Origin: Chara braunii
Taxonomy: Eukaryota > Streptophyta > Charophyceae > Charales > Characeae
NCBI GenBank assembly: GCA_003427395.1
Contig: BFEA01000089.1
Location: forward strand, 1,698,316 to 1,734,444
DNA: 36,129 nucleotides
Reading direction: 5' to 3'
Shown here one piece after another: positions 18,213-28,022 of the stretch (the first letter of the stretch is position 1; every line of letters begins with the position of its first letter). Made by a program: the position numbers and the translations under genes. Below the pieces are notes generated by a model. It ran no database searches. It was given only the letters and a program-made list of their open reading frames with translations, and was not told the DNA's origin.

Positions 18213-18930
18213 CTATCTTATGGAAACCTGTCTAGCTCAACCATTGAATATACACAAACACAGGGCACTACAATTTTTCTCCTCCTTAGGCATATAACTA
18301 GGTTGTTCAACCTAGTCGCTCTGAAATATTCAAGTATCCAAGTTATATATAATTGTATGCACATAGAGTTTTAAGGTTATATATGACTGAACGAATCATC
18401 TTAGATCAAGGTTCAGCCTGTCCTTTCTTACCTCAAATTTATTCTTAATTCATACTCTCTTCAGTTAATAATAAGATATAGCCAGACCATTCAATCTTAT
18501 GGAAAAATGTCTGACTAGCCTGTTCATAAGCGAAGTAGTATAGAAATATAAACAAATTTATCTCTTTGGTTCTAGCATGTGCGTGGTTCCAGACTATACC
18601 ACCCAATCGTATGGGAACCTGTCCAGTCCTTTGTCTGAATTCCCCCTCATAATAAAACAAGAGAGGGTAAGGGTCATCCAATCTTATGGAACATGTCCAA
18701 CTCTCTTTCAAAAACTAAGAAAACATAAGAAAACCCAAAGAAAACAAGGCAACCAAACCATCCAATCTTATGAAAAAATGCTTGGTCCTTGAAAGTGAAA
18801 CATAGGCACCCCTCGCAAATCAAAGCAACCAGACCACCCAATCTTATGGGAACCTGTTTGGTCCTTCAGGCAATCAGAAATAAACATGGCACTGGACCCT
18901 TCAATCTTATGGAAACTCTCACAACTTTTG
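18213..18930 (+). repeat. Seven spaced copies of a CCAATCTTATGG motif
   Basis: The core (C)CAATCTTATGGRAACCTGT followed by C-Y-R-G-T-C-C is found at about 18213, 18491, 18602, 18678, 18762, 18838 and 18901. The last six are spaced by 63-111 bp, with unlike sequence between. Conservation is confined to about 25 bp, which differs from an ordinary tandem repeat and suggests repeated binding sites or short-repeat spread. Confidence 0.8.
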
Positions 18931-19408
18931 GTTGACCCAGTTAGACACAAGCAATACAACCTTTCTCTCACCTTTCCCCCAGATGCAACCCCTTTTCGCA
19001 ATTTTCTTTCAGTCAAACAACAAAGTTGAAATGGAACTTGCACAATCATTCTTTTACTTAAGTCTGGTTTGTCCTGAAAGTCAACATAAAGTCATAGTAG
19101 GGATACCGGCAATGTACTCAGTCAAACCATAGCAAAAAGTACATATATGGGTTATAGTTGGGTTTATAAAGGGAAAACAATGATTACTCCTCAGTTCCCT
19201 GCCTCCAGAACTACTCCTGAGTTCCGACAGAGCTCCCTCAATCGGTGGGCAGACTCCCCACAGAGTCTTGCTGCGGTCCTACGGGTTGCTATCCCACCTG
19301 CCGCCTTCCTCTTAGAGCAGGATTAGACTTAAAGTAAGAAGGGCAAAAGGAGGGGTTTCAAATGCTCGAGATTCAACTCGCAAGAGAGGGCCTTGAAATC
19401 TCGATACG
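18931..19408. other. Intergenic stretch, no gene seen
   Basis: No coding frame, RNA gene or long repeat recognised. A short near-repeat (CTCAGTTCCCTGCCTCCAGA and CCTGAGTTCCGACAG, about 19189-19230) is the only structure noted. Confidence 0.5.
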
Positions 19409-19538
19409 GTTGAGGGCCCCGCAATGGCGGTCAGAACGCGCATCAACTTGGTCAAACCGGAGTTCAACTGTTAGTTGAGGGCCCCGCAATGGCGGTCAGA
19501 ACGCGCATCAACTTGGTCAAACCGGAGTTCAACTGTTA
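19409..19538. repeat. Perfect 65-bp tandem duplication
   Basis: Two identical 65-bp units (19409-19473 and 19474-19538) starting GTTGAGGGCCCCGCAATGG. A third copy begins with GTTG and diverges. Complete identity in otherwise decayed surroundings means either a very recent duplication or an assembly error. Confidence 0.95.
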
Positions 19539-22240
19539 GTTGTTGACTCCCTGCTGACCCTTCAAACCGCCGCAAAGACCCCGAGTATGTTGACCATAGG
19601 TGAGCTTATGACTCCATAGCTCGCCTCCAACTACTTCGTCCTGCAGGATGACCAACGCACCTACTAGCAGTCAAGTTTATTTCCTGCAGCTGGCCTGATG
19701 TTTGCTTCAATCAATAGGATGAACTCTATGCTGACCAGAACAGACCAGTATGCAGCCTCGCAGCTCTTCCGTTTACTCGGCCTTAGCAGTTCACCTGTTG
19801 GCATGCAAGTCTTTTACCTCGTGGCTGACCCTCCTTTTTACTACTGCTAATGGAATAGGCAATGCACGACTAACAGGTAGGTCTGCACTCTCAGTGGTCA
19901 CTCCCAGTTGACCTGCTGCGGCTCCTCTCAGCAACGAGTTATGCCGTCAACCAAAGAGTGAATCTGTCACTCTCGCTGTTTACCCCCCCCTCTCTGTTGG
20001 TCCGTTCAACAACAATCATTATACAGACCAACGAACAATATATCGGTCAGCGGGTAGGTATGCAACTTCGGATAGACGCATGTCAGCCAACTGGTAAGTT
20101 CCTGAATCACAGTGACCGTGAGTCCGTGACTCCTCGAGTTGCAAATGAACTTTATCTCCAGACGCTTGTTCTAATCCACAAAGAGTGATTTGGTCATACA
20201 ACCCGACTCTCGGCTCATTTTGCATCGCTTTTTCTACCAGGTAAGTTTTCAGTCATGCGGTGTGCCTTCGCTGCTTCGTCCGATGGTCAGTTTGGCCACG
20301 AACGGTTAACAAGCATGTCAGCAATCCCTTAGCTGGCCGCCCGCCAGTTTTCTAAGGTACGCACACACTTCGACTTCGATTGGTGACTGCTCTCCAATTC
20401 GACTTCTTTAGTCGCTGCCTCCACCCTATGCTAGTCTCAACGGAACAAGCCGGATGGGAACGAGTCTTCCGTTCTCGTCCAGAGATATTCACCACCCCGT
20501 AAGCCGCCCTTACACTGAGATAAAAGTGGACCTTTCGTTACAACACACCTAGGTACATCTCCCTCACCGACCATGACATAGGGAGACACGGCTTGCATCT
20601 GTTGTCTTCTTCTCGCTGTTTTACAGGTGAGTACTTCAAGCAACCGCATGATTCTCCCCTGCACAACGTAGGAATGAACCTCCCAGTATTCTGCGGTTTG
20701 GTTCATTCAGAAGAGGTAGCGAGACTCTGGCGCTTGGTAAGTATTCATCGTTTGCTTTCTTGTTTTACTAACTCCTAATCCGTTGCCCCGATACTCAATC
20801 TTGCTTCGCCCTTAAAGTCGTCACGGCCACACACTTTCGATTTTGGGACTTCCGCCTCACGTCTATGTTGCACCCTCCACCCACGCCATCCCCGCGTATG
20901 TCTCCGCTCCACTAATCTCTTTCTACACTAGTTTTCACACTATTCTGACTTCAGCCCCAGATCCACCACTCTCGGAACCCCCAACTTACGATCTTCATTC
21001 GTTCGATCTCATCGAGGAAATGGAAGCATTGGACGGGTAATATGACTTCATCTTCTGCTACATCCGCTCACTTCTATCATCTCTACGCAGTCAGTCGTCT
21101 ACCTAGTTCTTTCCTTACTAACTATCATGTTGATTTAATCCCAGATTCGGATGCGTCCGCCTTTAAACACTCGGATTCGACTCTTACTTTGCCAAAATCG
21201 ATCGGGGATCGAGAGTGCTACACCCTTACAACTTCGTCCTGCCAACTTCTTACGATATCCGTCTCGACCGTTTCACGTTCGTTACCTTGTCAATGCATCT
21301 TTTGGCAGCATAGCGGCCGAGCTCGACCACTCGACACTGTGAGACCTATGAGAAACTAGCTACTAACCGGCACGGTCAGCCTCCTTCCCTTCTTCTAGCT
21401 CCGCCTGGTACGGTCGATATCCCCCCCGGCGCTCTATTCTGAAGACCTCAATCTTCTTCACCTGATACTAGTAGCGAGACGGGGATCATTACTGTCGAAA
21501 TCCGCAAAGGCATACATGACAAGTCACTTACCAAACGGGCTAGCTCAAAAAACGTGTGGCGCTGGTGCGCACTTCCTACTTCTAGTCATTGGGGAGATTT
21601 TGGTTCTTCGAAGTACGGCGGGGGCGTGTCCTGCCATCAGGGCCAGAGCATGGGCCTATACAAAACGACTCAGTTGTTGACCTTGGGGATAGTAACCCTT
21701 ACTCCAATAAGAACTCTGAATATCGAAGGGGAGAGGAGTTCCGTGTAAACTGCCCCCCGCAGCCTGTTCTCGACAGCGTCCTGGGCCGCCTATACCCAGG
21801 TGCAACCCGGTCAGTCCGGTCCTGACGGACATGCCCACACTCAACCCTCTCACAACAGATTGTGGCTGGCCGATGGTGCACTTGTGGTGACCCCCACCAC
21901 TCCCGTTCTCTTCCGCCCTCGTGGGGTAATCACCTCTCGACCCACATGCACCTTGAACTCCTCGGTCCGTGTGTCAAGATGAGTAGGATAGAGAAATTTT
22001 GTTGATCATTTCGAACATGCGGAAATTCAAACGGGCCCACCAAATAAGAGGTGTGTGCTCAAGGCCCTCGACCGCCACGACGACTTCCAAATCTAGCGTC
22101 ACGCCCGAGTCAAAGAGCACCGGAGCAAAATAATAATAATACGACAATAAATAATACAAATATTTAGAAAATTTTAATCGTTAGAATACGACGAACGAGG
22201 AAAAGGAAATCGCTAGTACCGTTCTGACGCCGCCGACCGC
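19539..22240. other. Long stretch without recognised genes
   Basis: No family recognised in any frame. Two adjoining short + strand frames (20843-21040 and 21042-21359) almost touch but resemble nothing known and show no coding signature I trust. Near 21950-21976 a partial copy of the CTGAACCCCTCGGTCCGT part of the 22241 repeat appears. Several GTTGACC and GCTGACC words occur at 19540-19930, possibly by chance. Confidence 0.5.
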
Positions 22241-22450
22241 AAAACCAAGGGGGATAGCCCTGCTGGGGCCCTGAACCCCTCGGTCCGTCTGCCCTATTTT
22301 AATATCCCCTCGTCGTCGCCGCTCGATCTCGATCCCTGAATCTCTTTGATGAAAATCCGACACTGTAACCAGTAGTGTCAGGCCCAAGGTTGAGCCTATC
22401 TCTAGCGGATACCTATATAAACGATATCGCTCGATGCACGGGTCTACTAA
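22241..22450 (+). repeat. LTR-like segment, copy 1
   Basis: About 210 bp homologous to 26650-26858, in the same orientation and of nearly the same length. Shared blocks are AAAACCAAGG, ACCCCTCGG, ATGAAARTCCGRCAC, GTAACCARTAGTG, GGCCCAAGGTTG and a CTATATRAACG TATA-like box (22413-22423). It has an AT-rich leader followed by a TATA box, which is the arrangement of an LTR promoter region. Identity is roughly two thirds. Confidence 0.65.
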
Positions 22451-22754
22451 AACGCTCCAAACCCACACTATTGTCAATGTCGTCCTTTGTACATACGCAC
22501 ATGTCACCGTCAAACATATCAAAAATAAAATATCACTTAATCCTTAGTTAAATCAGAATTTTTTGGTCGGCAACCACACCGGCTTCACAATCATCAATCA
22601 GAAGAGAAATCGTGTGCACCTTAAGTCTACCCGCCCACACACTCTCTACTCTAGTCAACCATTCCGTCAGCGTAAATAACATGAACAGTCGTGCCTCACG
22701 CGGTATACTTAAACTTTAAACCAAACTTATTTTCTGTCGCTTGCAAAAACCAGG

Positions 22755-22780
22755 GCGGATACCCTTGTCAGGGTATTCGC
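22755..22780. other. 11-bp stem hairpin
   Basis: GCGGATACCCT, loop TGTC, AGGGTATTCGC. Ten Watson-Crick pairs and one G-T wobble. No poly-T tail follows. Confidence 0.7.
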
Positions 22781-23145
22781 ACCGACATCGCCGCCTGCCC
22801 ACCACCACCTAGTGTACCTAGCTGAAGTACCCGACAGATACAAACACCTCTTGCAATAAGTCAGTGATACGGGCAGCAAAGGGCCACAAAAGACTACTAC
22901 CAGCTGGTGAAAATTATGATAGCGCACGGGCGAGGGACACCACAAACAGGTGCGACATGATAGAAACAAACCATTTTCGTGAGCAAAGCCACAACCAAAA
23001 TGATCACACAGGGGTAGCAGGATAAACACGGAGATGGACAAAAGTTAATGAACAGCGTGACCTCTACGTTGAAGGCGGTGATGACCACAATGAGTTGTTG
23101 TGCCCGACTACGGCCTCGTTCTACTGTCCACAAAATATGCAAAAT

Positions 23146-23842
23146 GGGAATGAATCTTTCGCCAAAACAAGGAAAGATACACGGTCGTATTACCGTCCGA
23201 TGTGTGTGCCCCCTCTGATGACGCAGAAGGCAACTACCACGATGAGAAGAGCATGGCCCTGAACACGAAGATCGTCGCGGTCACTATGTTGAAGACTTGA
23301 TCAGTGCGAGGAAGAACGCTAGCCACCATGGAAACCCGACGAGATGGGCACAACAACAATCACGACCCCAATCAACATAGGGACCTTCTACAGTACGGTG
23401 ATCTCCGATGTCAATTGAAAATGAATTTTCTGCTAGAACATGGGAAGGTACACGCCATGGCAAAGTAATTGCATCACGTCCGTCTCTCACAAATAGGAGA
23501 TCCCACACCCCAGTTCATCCACCGCTCTCCCCTCCTAGCTCCTCCTTACCATTCCCCTCTTTACGCCCTCACTCTTTTCTTCCCTCAACACCCAGTGCTC
23601 GTGGCGTATTTGGATCACTCTTACGAAACGGAAGAGAGATCGCCAGTGAGGCAAACACAATGAGCAAAACGAAGGTCGTCAGTTAGACGAGTGGTTATGA
23701 GCAGAACGAGGATTGTACCAACGGAGAAGGCACAGCGATGAAATGGAAAGTCGACGACCACCGCGATTCGGAGCGCTTAGTTATAGATCACGCTCCAGTA
23801 CTAACTGAGAGTGAATTTTCCGCTAAAAGACGGGAAAATACA
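23146..23842 (-). repeat. Three diverged copies of a 36-bp motif
   Basis: Copies at about 23146-23183, 23416-23451 and 23808-23842 share TGAATTTTCYGCTARAACA and GGGAARRTACA. Read on the - strand they translate to V-x-[FS]-x-[VL]-L-A-[KE]-[DN]-S-[FL]-[PS]. Leu is written TTG, CTA and TTA, and Ala GCG, GCA and GCG, so many differences are synonymous. Confidence 0.6.
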
Positions 23843-24419
23843 GTTTCGATTCTGATTCTTCCCGCTCATTTTGCTTACACACCGTGCAGTCCTTAACATT
23901 CACCTTGACTAAACAACTAAACTTACCGCCCAAACCAGCACTGCCATCACGCTCACACTGCCTGAGAACCCCACCTTAGCATTTTGATTTGTCCAAATCG
24001 GCCAAGGAATGACCGAGAAACAAGAACTTCCACATTGTCGTTCCTCTTCACCGCGTTTCCCTCAAACTTAGAGTCGCCCTACCTCGAAATCTCAAATTCG
24101 ACCATTGGTTCGCTTGATTCGAGGAACGAGCGAGCTGGGGAGAAATGGTTAATGAAAGATAGAAAATTCAGTGTTTTTCAACGCACCACCACAAGCAATG
24201 TTGTAAAAAGTTTAGCGAACAAACAATGCAGGCTGATAATACAAACATCCAAAAAACAAATATGCGAAAAATAATGAAAAAATAAAAATAAAAAGTACTA
24301 TAAAACCCTATTCGGAGTAGCTTTCGGAGTTCACTAATTTGCTTTCCGAATTTGGTGTTTTTGCCAACTTTTTTGTTAGTGGTCCAAATGCATCAAAACC
24401 ATAGTTGCGGCACATCACT

Positions 24420-24483
24420 TGCGAGCAAGTTGCACACGTGCACCGCAACGCACATGCGCACACGTGCGCACGCACGTGATGCG
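24420..24483. other. CACGTG-rich alternating purine-pyrimidine tract
   Basis: GCACACGTGCACCGCAACGC and the following GCGCACACGTGCGCACGCAC run form an almost unbroken purine-pyrimidine alternation with three CACGTG (E/G-box core) hexamers. A related stretch lies at 25519-25570. It could form Z-DNA or bind bHLH factors; both are inference. Confidence 0.5.
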
Positions 24484-24788
24484 ACACATTTAGAAAAATA
24501 AAATAAAAAAATTAGAAACGGTAGGTCGTCGTACCCATAAGTGTCCCTCCCTTTCAGAAAGGGTAAGTACACAGAAAGAGAATATTTTGGGGCCTCGTCG
24601 TACTGCTCATTGGTTTGATTCTCCTTTCCCAAAAGTACCCTGCAAGCAATTAGCAGGGTTTCCATAACCTTTGGAAGGATGTGCATTGGACTGCTGGAAG
24701 ACCATGAGTAGGCCAGCAATATATCCCTGATTCGGATTCAGGTTTGTATTCCAAGAGTTATGGGTTACAAACTTACCACAAACACTCC

Positions 24789-25090
24789 AGTAGTTGTCTC
24801 GTTTTTTTTTCCCCCCTTTTCTTACGTGCAGTGGCCCTAAGGGCCTCTCTCCACTCGTCAGCACTTGCAGAAAAGAAAATCGGATGGCTTGTATGGTTCC
24901 AGTTTCTAGGAAAAAATTCATTCTAGTTTTTCACATATAGTAGTTGTCTCGTTTTTTTATTTTTCCTTTTCTTACTTGCGTGCAGTGGCCCTAAGGGCTT
25001 GGCTCCACTCATCAACACTTGCAGAAAAGAAAAACGTATGGCCTGTATGGATCCAGTTTCTAGGAGAAGATTCATTCTAGTTTTGCACAT
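24789..25090. repeat. 150-bp tandem duplication
   Basis: Unit 1 (24789-24938) and unit 2 (24939-25090) both run from AGTAGTTGTCTCGTTTTTTT through CAGTGGCCCTAAGGGC and CACTTGCAGAAAAGAAAA to TTCATTCTAGTTTT. They differ by scattered substitutions and a short indel, about 88-90% identical by eye. It carries no coding capacity I can support. Confidence 0.9.
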
Positions 25091-25342
25091 TTGGTGAGTA
25101 GTGGAGTGAAACCCACACAATCACATGCTGAGTTAGTAAGTCAGTAACCCATAACTGCTGAAACACGGACCTGAAATCGACGCTACACCATATGTAGTTG
25201 GCCTACTCCCTCCTTACTACGAGTCCAGTGGCGACCCTTCCAATGACCACCCCGTTCCTGCCGAAGGAACCCTCGCCAATTTTTGGCAGGGACCTTTTGA
25301 AGTACTGGAACGGGTTGTCTGAATAATGTGAAAGGACTTTGT

Positions 25343-25343
<1 letters not shown>
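25091..25343. other. Short intergenic stretch, nothing recognised
   Basis: No gene or repeat recognised between the 150-bp duplication and the (CT)n tract. Confidence 0.5.
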
Positions 25344-25419
<76 letters not shown>

Positions 25420-25476
25420 NNNNNNNNNNNNNNNNNNNNNNNNNNNNNNNNNNNNNNNNNNTCTCTCTCTCTCTCC
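25344..25476. repeat. (CT)n microsatellite interrupted by a 42-N gap
   Basis: CT repeats run from 25344 to the gap, with Ns at 25420-25461, and resume at 25462-25476. The gap is an assembly break inside the repeat, so the true array length is unknown. A T21 run follows at 25498-25518. Confidence 0.97.
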
Positions 25477-25865
25477 AGCGTGTATACACACATCACCTTT
25501 TTTTTTTTTTTTTTTTTTAAACGTGCGCACACGCACCTGGGATTGGCGCACTGCGCAGCGCATTTCACCTACGCGCCGCAAGTATGATTGAAACTAAAAA
25601 ATTCGCTGAAAATGACACCACCTATTAACCATATGTGGAGCTAGGCCCCTCTCATCTCCCTTCTTCTCTTTCATCTTCGTTGATTAACGCACCTCCGACT
25701 ATACTGCAAGGTCGCGTAGCCCCGAACACTCTTACCACACGCAGTGGGAACCGCTTACACTTCCGAGTGTGGCATGACCAAGGCCGAGTCCAACCTCGCC
25801 CGACTACCTATCAATCTACGACCTAAATATTTCCTTTGGTGCTCGCTCTTGCCCAGCTCCGTCGT

Positions 25866-26216
25866 CTATATACACCCGAGGTTGGGCACAACCGAACTCA
25901 GAGGGACAAGCAGTTGAGATCGAAGAAGGTCAAAGGTGGCACTAAACCAAAACGAAAACGAGCGAATGTAGGTAGCCGGAATTCTGGCTTGAGTCAGGGC
26001 ATACTCATACTCGGATCCCGCATGAGCGTTGTCGGATACCTCTTCGTGGTTCAATACCTTTAGTAGAGCTTGCGCCCGTGCTTCCTCGTAAGGGTCATGC
26101 CCATCTTCTTTGTATCGTTTCAATTTTATCGGATGTCCCGAAGGACAAAACGCTAGGTCGCGGTCTTGGAAATCATCATTGAGCTGACCGGCCTCAGGTA
26201 ATTCAGAAATAGTCAC
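25866..26216 (-). CDS. Unidentified charged frame, possible exon
   Basis: 116 codons. The first 85 or so are well mixed and charged, with F-Q-D-R-D-L-A-F-C-P-S-G-H-P-I and E-E-A-R-A-Q-A-L-L-K-V-L-N-H-E-E, which looks more like real protein than chance translation. The last 30 (F-S-F-W-F-S-A-T-F) look like read-through into non-coding DNA, so an exon could end near 25970. I do not recognise the family. There is no visible neighbour gene or clear start context. Confidence 0.3.
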   Translation of the reverse strand: MTISELPEAGQLNDDFQDRDLAFCPSGHPIKLKRYKEDGHDPYEEARAQALLKVLNHEEVSDNAHAGSEYEYALTQARIPATYIRSFSFWFSATFDLLRSQLLVPLSSVVPNLGCI

Positions 26217-26384
26217 TTTTACCCATCAGGTTCCTCCATCCCGACCCGAACCGAGGTCTGTATTGAGCTAAACCTCATTGGTTCTCGTCGGTTCTTGGAT
26301 TGGTACCATTTCCAAAACCAGGTCCATGGAGCTGACGATCCCAGGTAACTCTGGTTACAACACTTTACTCATTTGTGCTTGGTG

Positions 26385-26444
26385 AAGATCGAACTTAGGT
26401 CTATATTTTGATCAACTCAGTGGTATACCAACTGAGTTAGACCA
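26385..26444 (-). ncRNA. tRNA-like sequence with A and B boxes
   Basis: On the - strand, TAACTCAGTTGG (26439-26428) fits the tRNA A box apart from one base, and AGTTCGATCTT (26395-26385) resembles the B box. The 44-nt spacing suits polymerase III. The acceptor and T stems do not pair, so it is not a working tRNA. A decayed tRNA or the tRNA-derived head of a SINE are both possible. Confidence 0.45.
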
Positions 26445-26649
26445 GTCAGTCCCACTACCCTCCCCGAAACCGGCACTGGTGCTGGTCAAGTCCTGGAAAA
26501 TGAGACTTTTACATTGATAAAATAAACAAATGAAAGAGACAAAAATTTGAACAGTGGAGGAGAGGGGGAAAAACCGTGCTTAGGGTGAAGGGAAAGGACA
26601 ATGGCACCTTCTTTGGCCCACCGATCGGCCCGCGAATAGGACTGACACT

Positions 26650-26858
26650 AAAACCAAGGGGAATAGTCCCGCCAGGCCCTTAACCCCTCGGATTTCTTCA
26701 AGATACTATGTTGCTCCCGTGTCGCCACCCTCTGGCCTCAATCCATGAATCTTCTGTATGAAAGTCCGGCACCGTAACCAATAGTGCTAGGCCCAAGGTT
26801 GGGATTAGCACTACCAATCCTCTATATGAACGCATACAGCCCAATGTGGGCCTACCGA
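26650..26858 (+). repeat. LTR-like segment, copy 2
   Basis: Homologous to 22241-22450 over its full length, in the same direction, with a CTCTATATGAACG block at the TATA position. The 4.4 kb between copies holds no retroelement protein, so these may be independent solo LTRs and not one element. Confidence 0.65.
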
Positions 26859-27414
26859 GAATATCCCAAGGCCACACCTTGGCCTACCGATTTATCCTCC
26901 GACCATCATACCCCACATCTTCGCCACACGAAAGCGTGATTCTACCTGAGGTACCGCGCGGAAGTGACCAGACTGCATTTGGAACTGGGCCTGTGACTTA
27001 CCTGCCAAAACCTGTTTCCATTGAAAATTGAAACTTGGTTTTTTGTCACAGACATAGTCACCTCTTTGTTTTTGTGTGGTCCAACTCCTTATGAGACTCC
27101 CTCCCAACCTTCCTCTCTCATCATTTTTCTTCCTGGTGTACCCCTACTCCCACAGTCCTACCTAAGTGTCTACCACTCGGGAGTATCACCCTGCAATCAT
27201 CTTAGCAAATGTGACCAGACTGGAGATTGGTTGTAGGCAACAGGTCTGACCAGGACGCCCCCTGCTCAGCCTACCAACATCCTATGTACATCCCTCTATC
27301 TACAGTCATGCAAATGGTTTTTTGAATGCAGACCCGGTGGAATCTAACAATGACTAAAACACTACTGCGAGGATTCGGTCCTCGGCAGGCCTACGGGGCC
27401 CCTGTTGCATCTGT

Positions 27415-27437
27415 GCCCGCCCTAAGTGAAGGCGGGC
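27415..27437. other. 7-bp perfect hairpin
   Basis: GCCCGCC, a 9-nt loop, then GGCGGGC. Confidence 0.6.
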
Positions 27438-27721
27438 CTAACAAATCACGAGAGGCCTCAACTGTCAATTTCGTATTGGGGTCCAGGTAGTTGTGATGCG
27501 CCAGTTGGTTGAAGGGAAACACAGGCCGATCAACAAAGATATTCCACGGCCTTCTGGGCTTTTCCAGGAATGCAGGCCCTGGGCGAGAATCGCAGCCTCA
27601 TACACTGACAGTTGAGAGGCCCAACCGAAAAAGGCCGAGTCGCTGCAACACAAGCGCAGCATCCTGGGGCCTACCGGAAGCTTCTGGGCCCAGGCCGGTC
27701 CAGCCAGGCTGCGAAGGCAGG

Positions 27722-27748
27722 AGGCTCTTTCCATATAGGAAAGAGCTT
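27722..27748. other. 9-11 bp perfect hairpin
   Basis: GCTCTTTCC (27724-27732), loop ATATA, GGAAAGAGC (27738-27746). Two more outer pairs, one a wobble, are possible. Confidence 0.7.
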
Positions 27749-27867
27749 GCCACCGGCAGCCTCATTCAGGCACTCGCATGCTAGCGGCAGCGCTGCTGGA
27801 GCGGACGCTCGTGCGCTGCTGGCGCTGAGAGGCGAGGTGCAAGCGCGTGTGGTCGTGCAGGGAGCAG

Positions 27868-27888
27868 GGCGCTGCTAAGGGCAGCGCC
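27868..27888. other. 8-bp perfect hairpin
   Basis: GGCGCTGC, loop TAAGG, GCAGCGCC. Confidence 0.65.
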
Positions 27889-27997
27889 ATAGTCCAGCCT
27901 CCATAGCTGGTTGGGCTTGGTTGTGCAGTGAGGCGCAGGGGTGGTCTTCGGGTGTAAAGGGGGACGACGTGGGTGTAAGACGAGGGAGAGGGAGAAG

Positions 27998-28022
27998 GAT
28001 GATGATGATGATGATGATGATG
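27998..28022. repeat. (GAT)n microsatellite
   Basis: About eight uninterrupted GAT units. Confidence 0.97.

Larger units (their letters stand above)
16247..18272. repeat. Segment bounded by perfect 10-bp inverted repeat (LTR-like)
   Basis: The segment begins TGTAGTGCCC (16247-16256) and ends GGGCACTACA (18263-18272), exact reverse complements with the TG...CA ends typical of LTRs. Its 2,026 bp would be long for an LTR. A near match, GGGGCACTATA, at about 16609-16619 offers a shorter alternative. Flanking 5-mers (TACTA and ATTTT) do not match, and no second LTR copy was found in the window. It could be a solo LTR with diverged flanks, or coincidence. Confidence 0.4.
22451..24788. other. Long stretch with weak repeat structure
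   Basis: Lies between the two LTR-like copies but encodes no recognisable retroelement protein. It holds a hairpin GCGGATACCCT-TGTC-AGGGTATTCGC (22755-22780), three diverged copies of a 36-bp motif (about 23146, 23416 and 23808), and a CACGTG-rich alternating purine-pyrimidine tract (24420-24483). A hydrophobic - strand frame at 22897-23142 may encode membrane segments but is unidentified. Confidence 0.5.
25519..26649. other. Mostly non-coding stretch
   Basis: Contains the candidate frame 25866-26216 and the tRNA-like sequence 26385-26444, described separately. Otherwise no family is recognised. Confidence 0.5.

Noticed and set aside
17330-18930. CRISPR array
   Set aside because: The 123-bp units and the 25-bp boxes are diverged and irregularly spaced, no cas genes occur, and the genome is eukaryotic.
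20843-21359. Two abutting + strand frames (65 and 105 codons)
   Set aside because: No recognisable motif or coding signature; the near-overlap is probably chance. Noted in the region description only.
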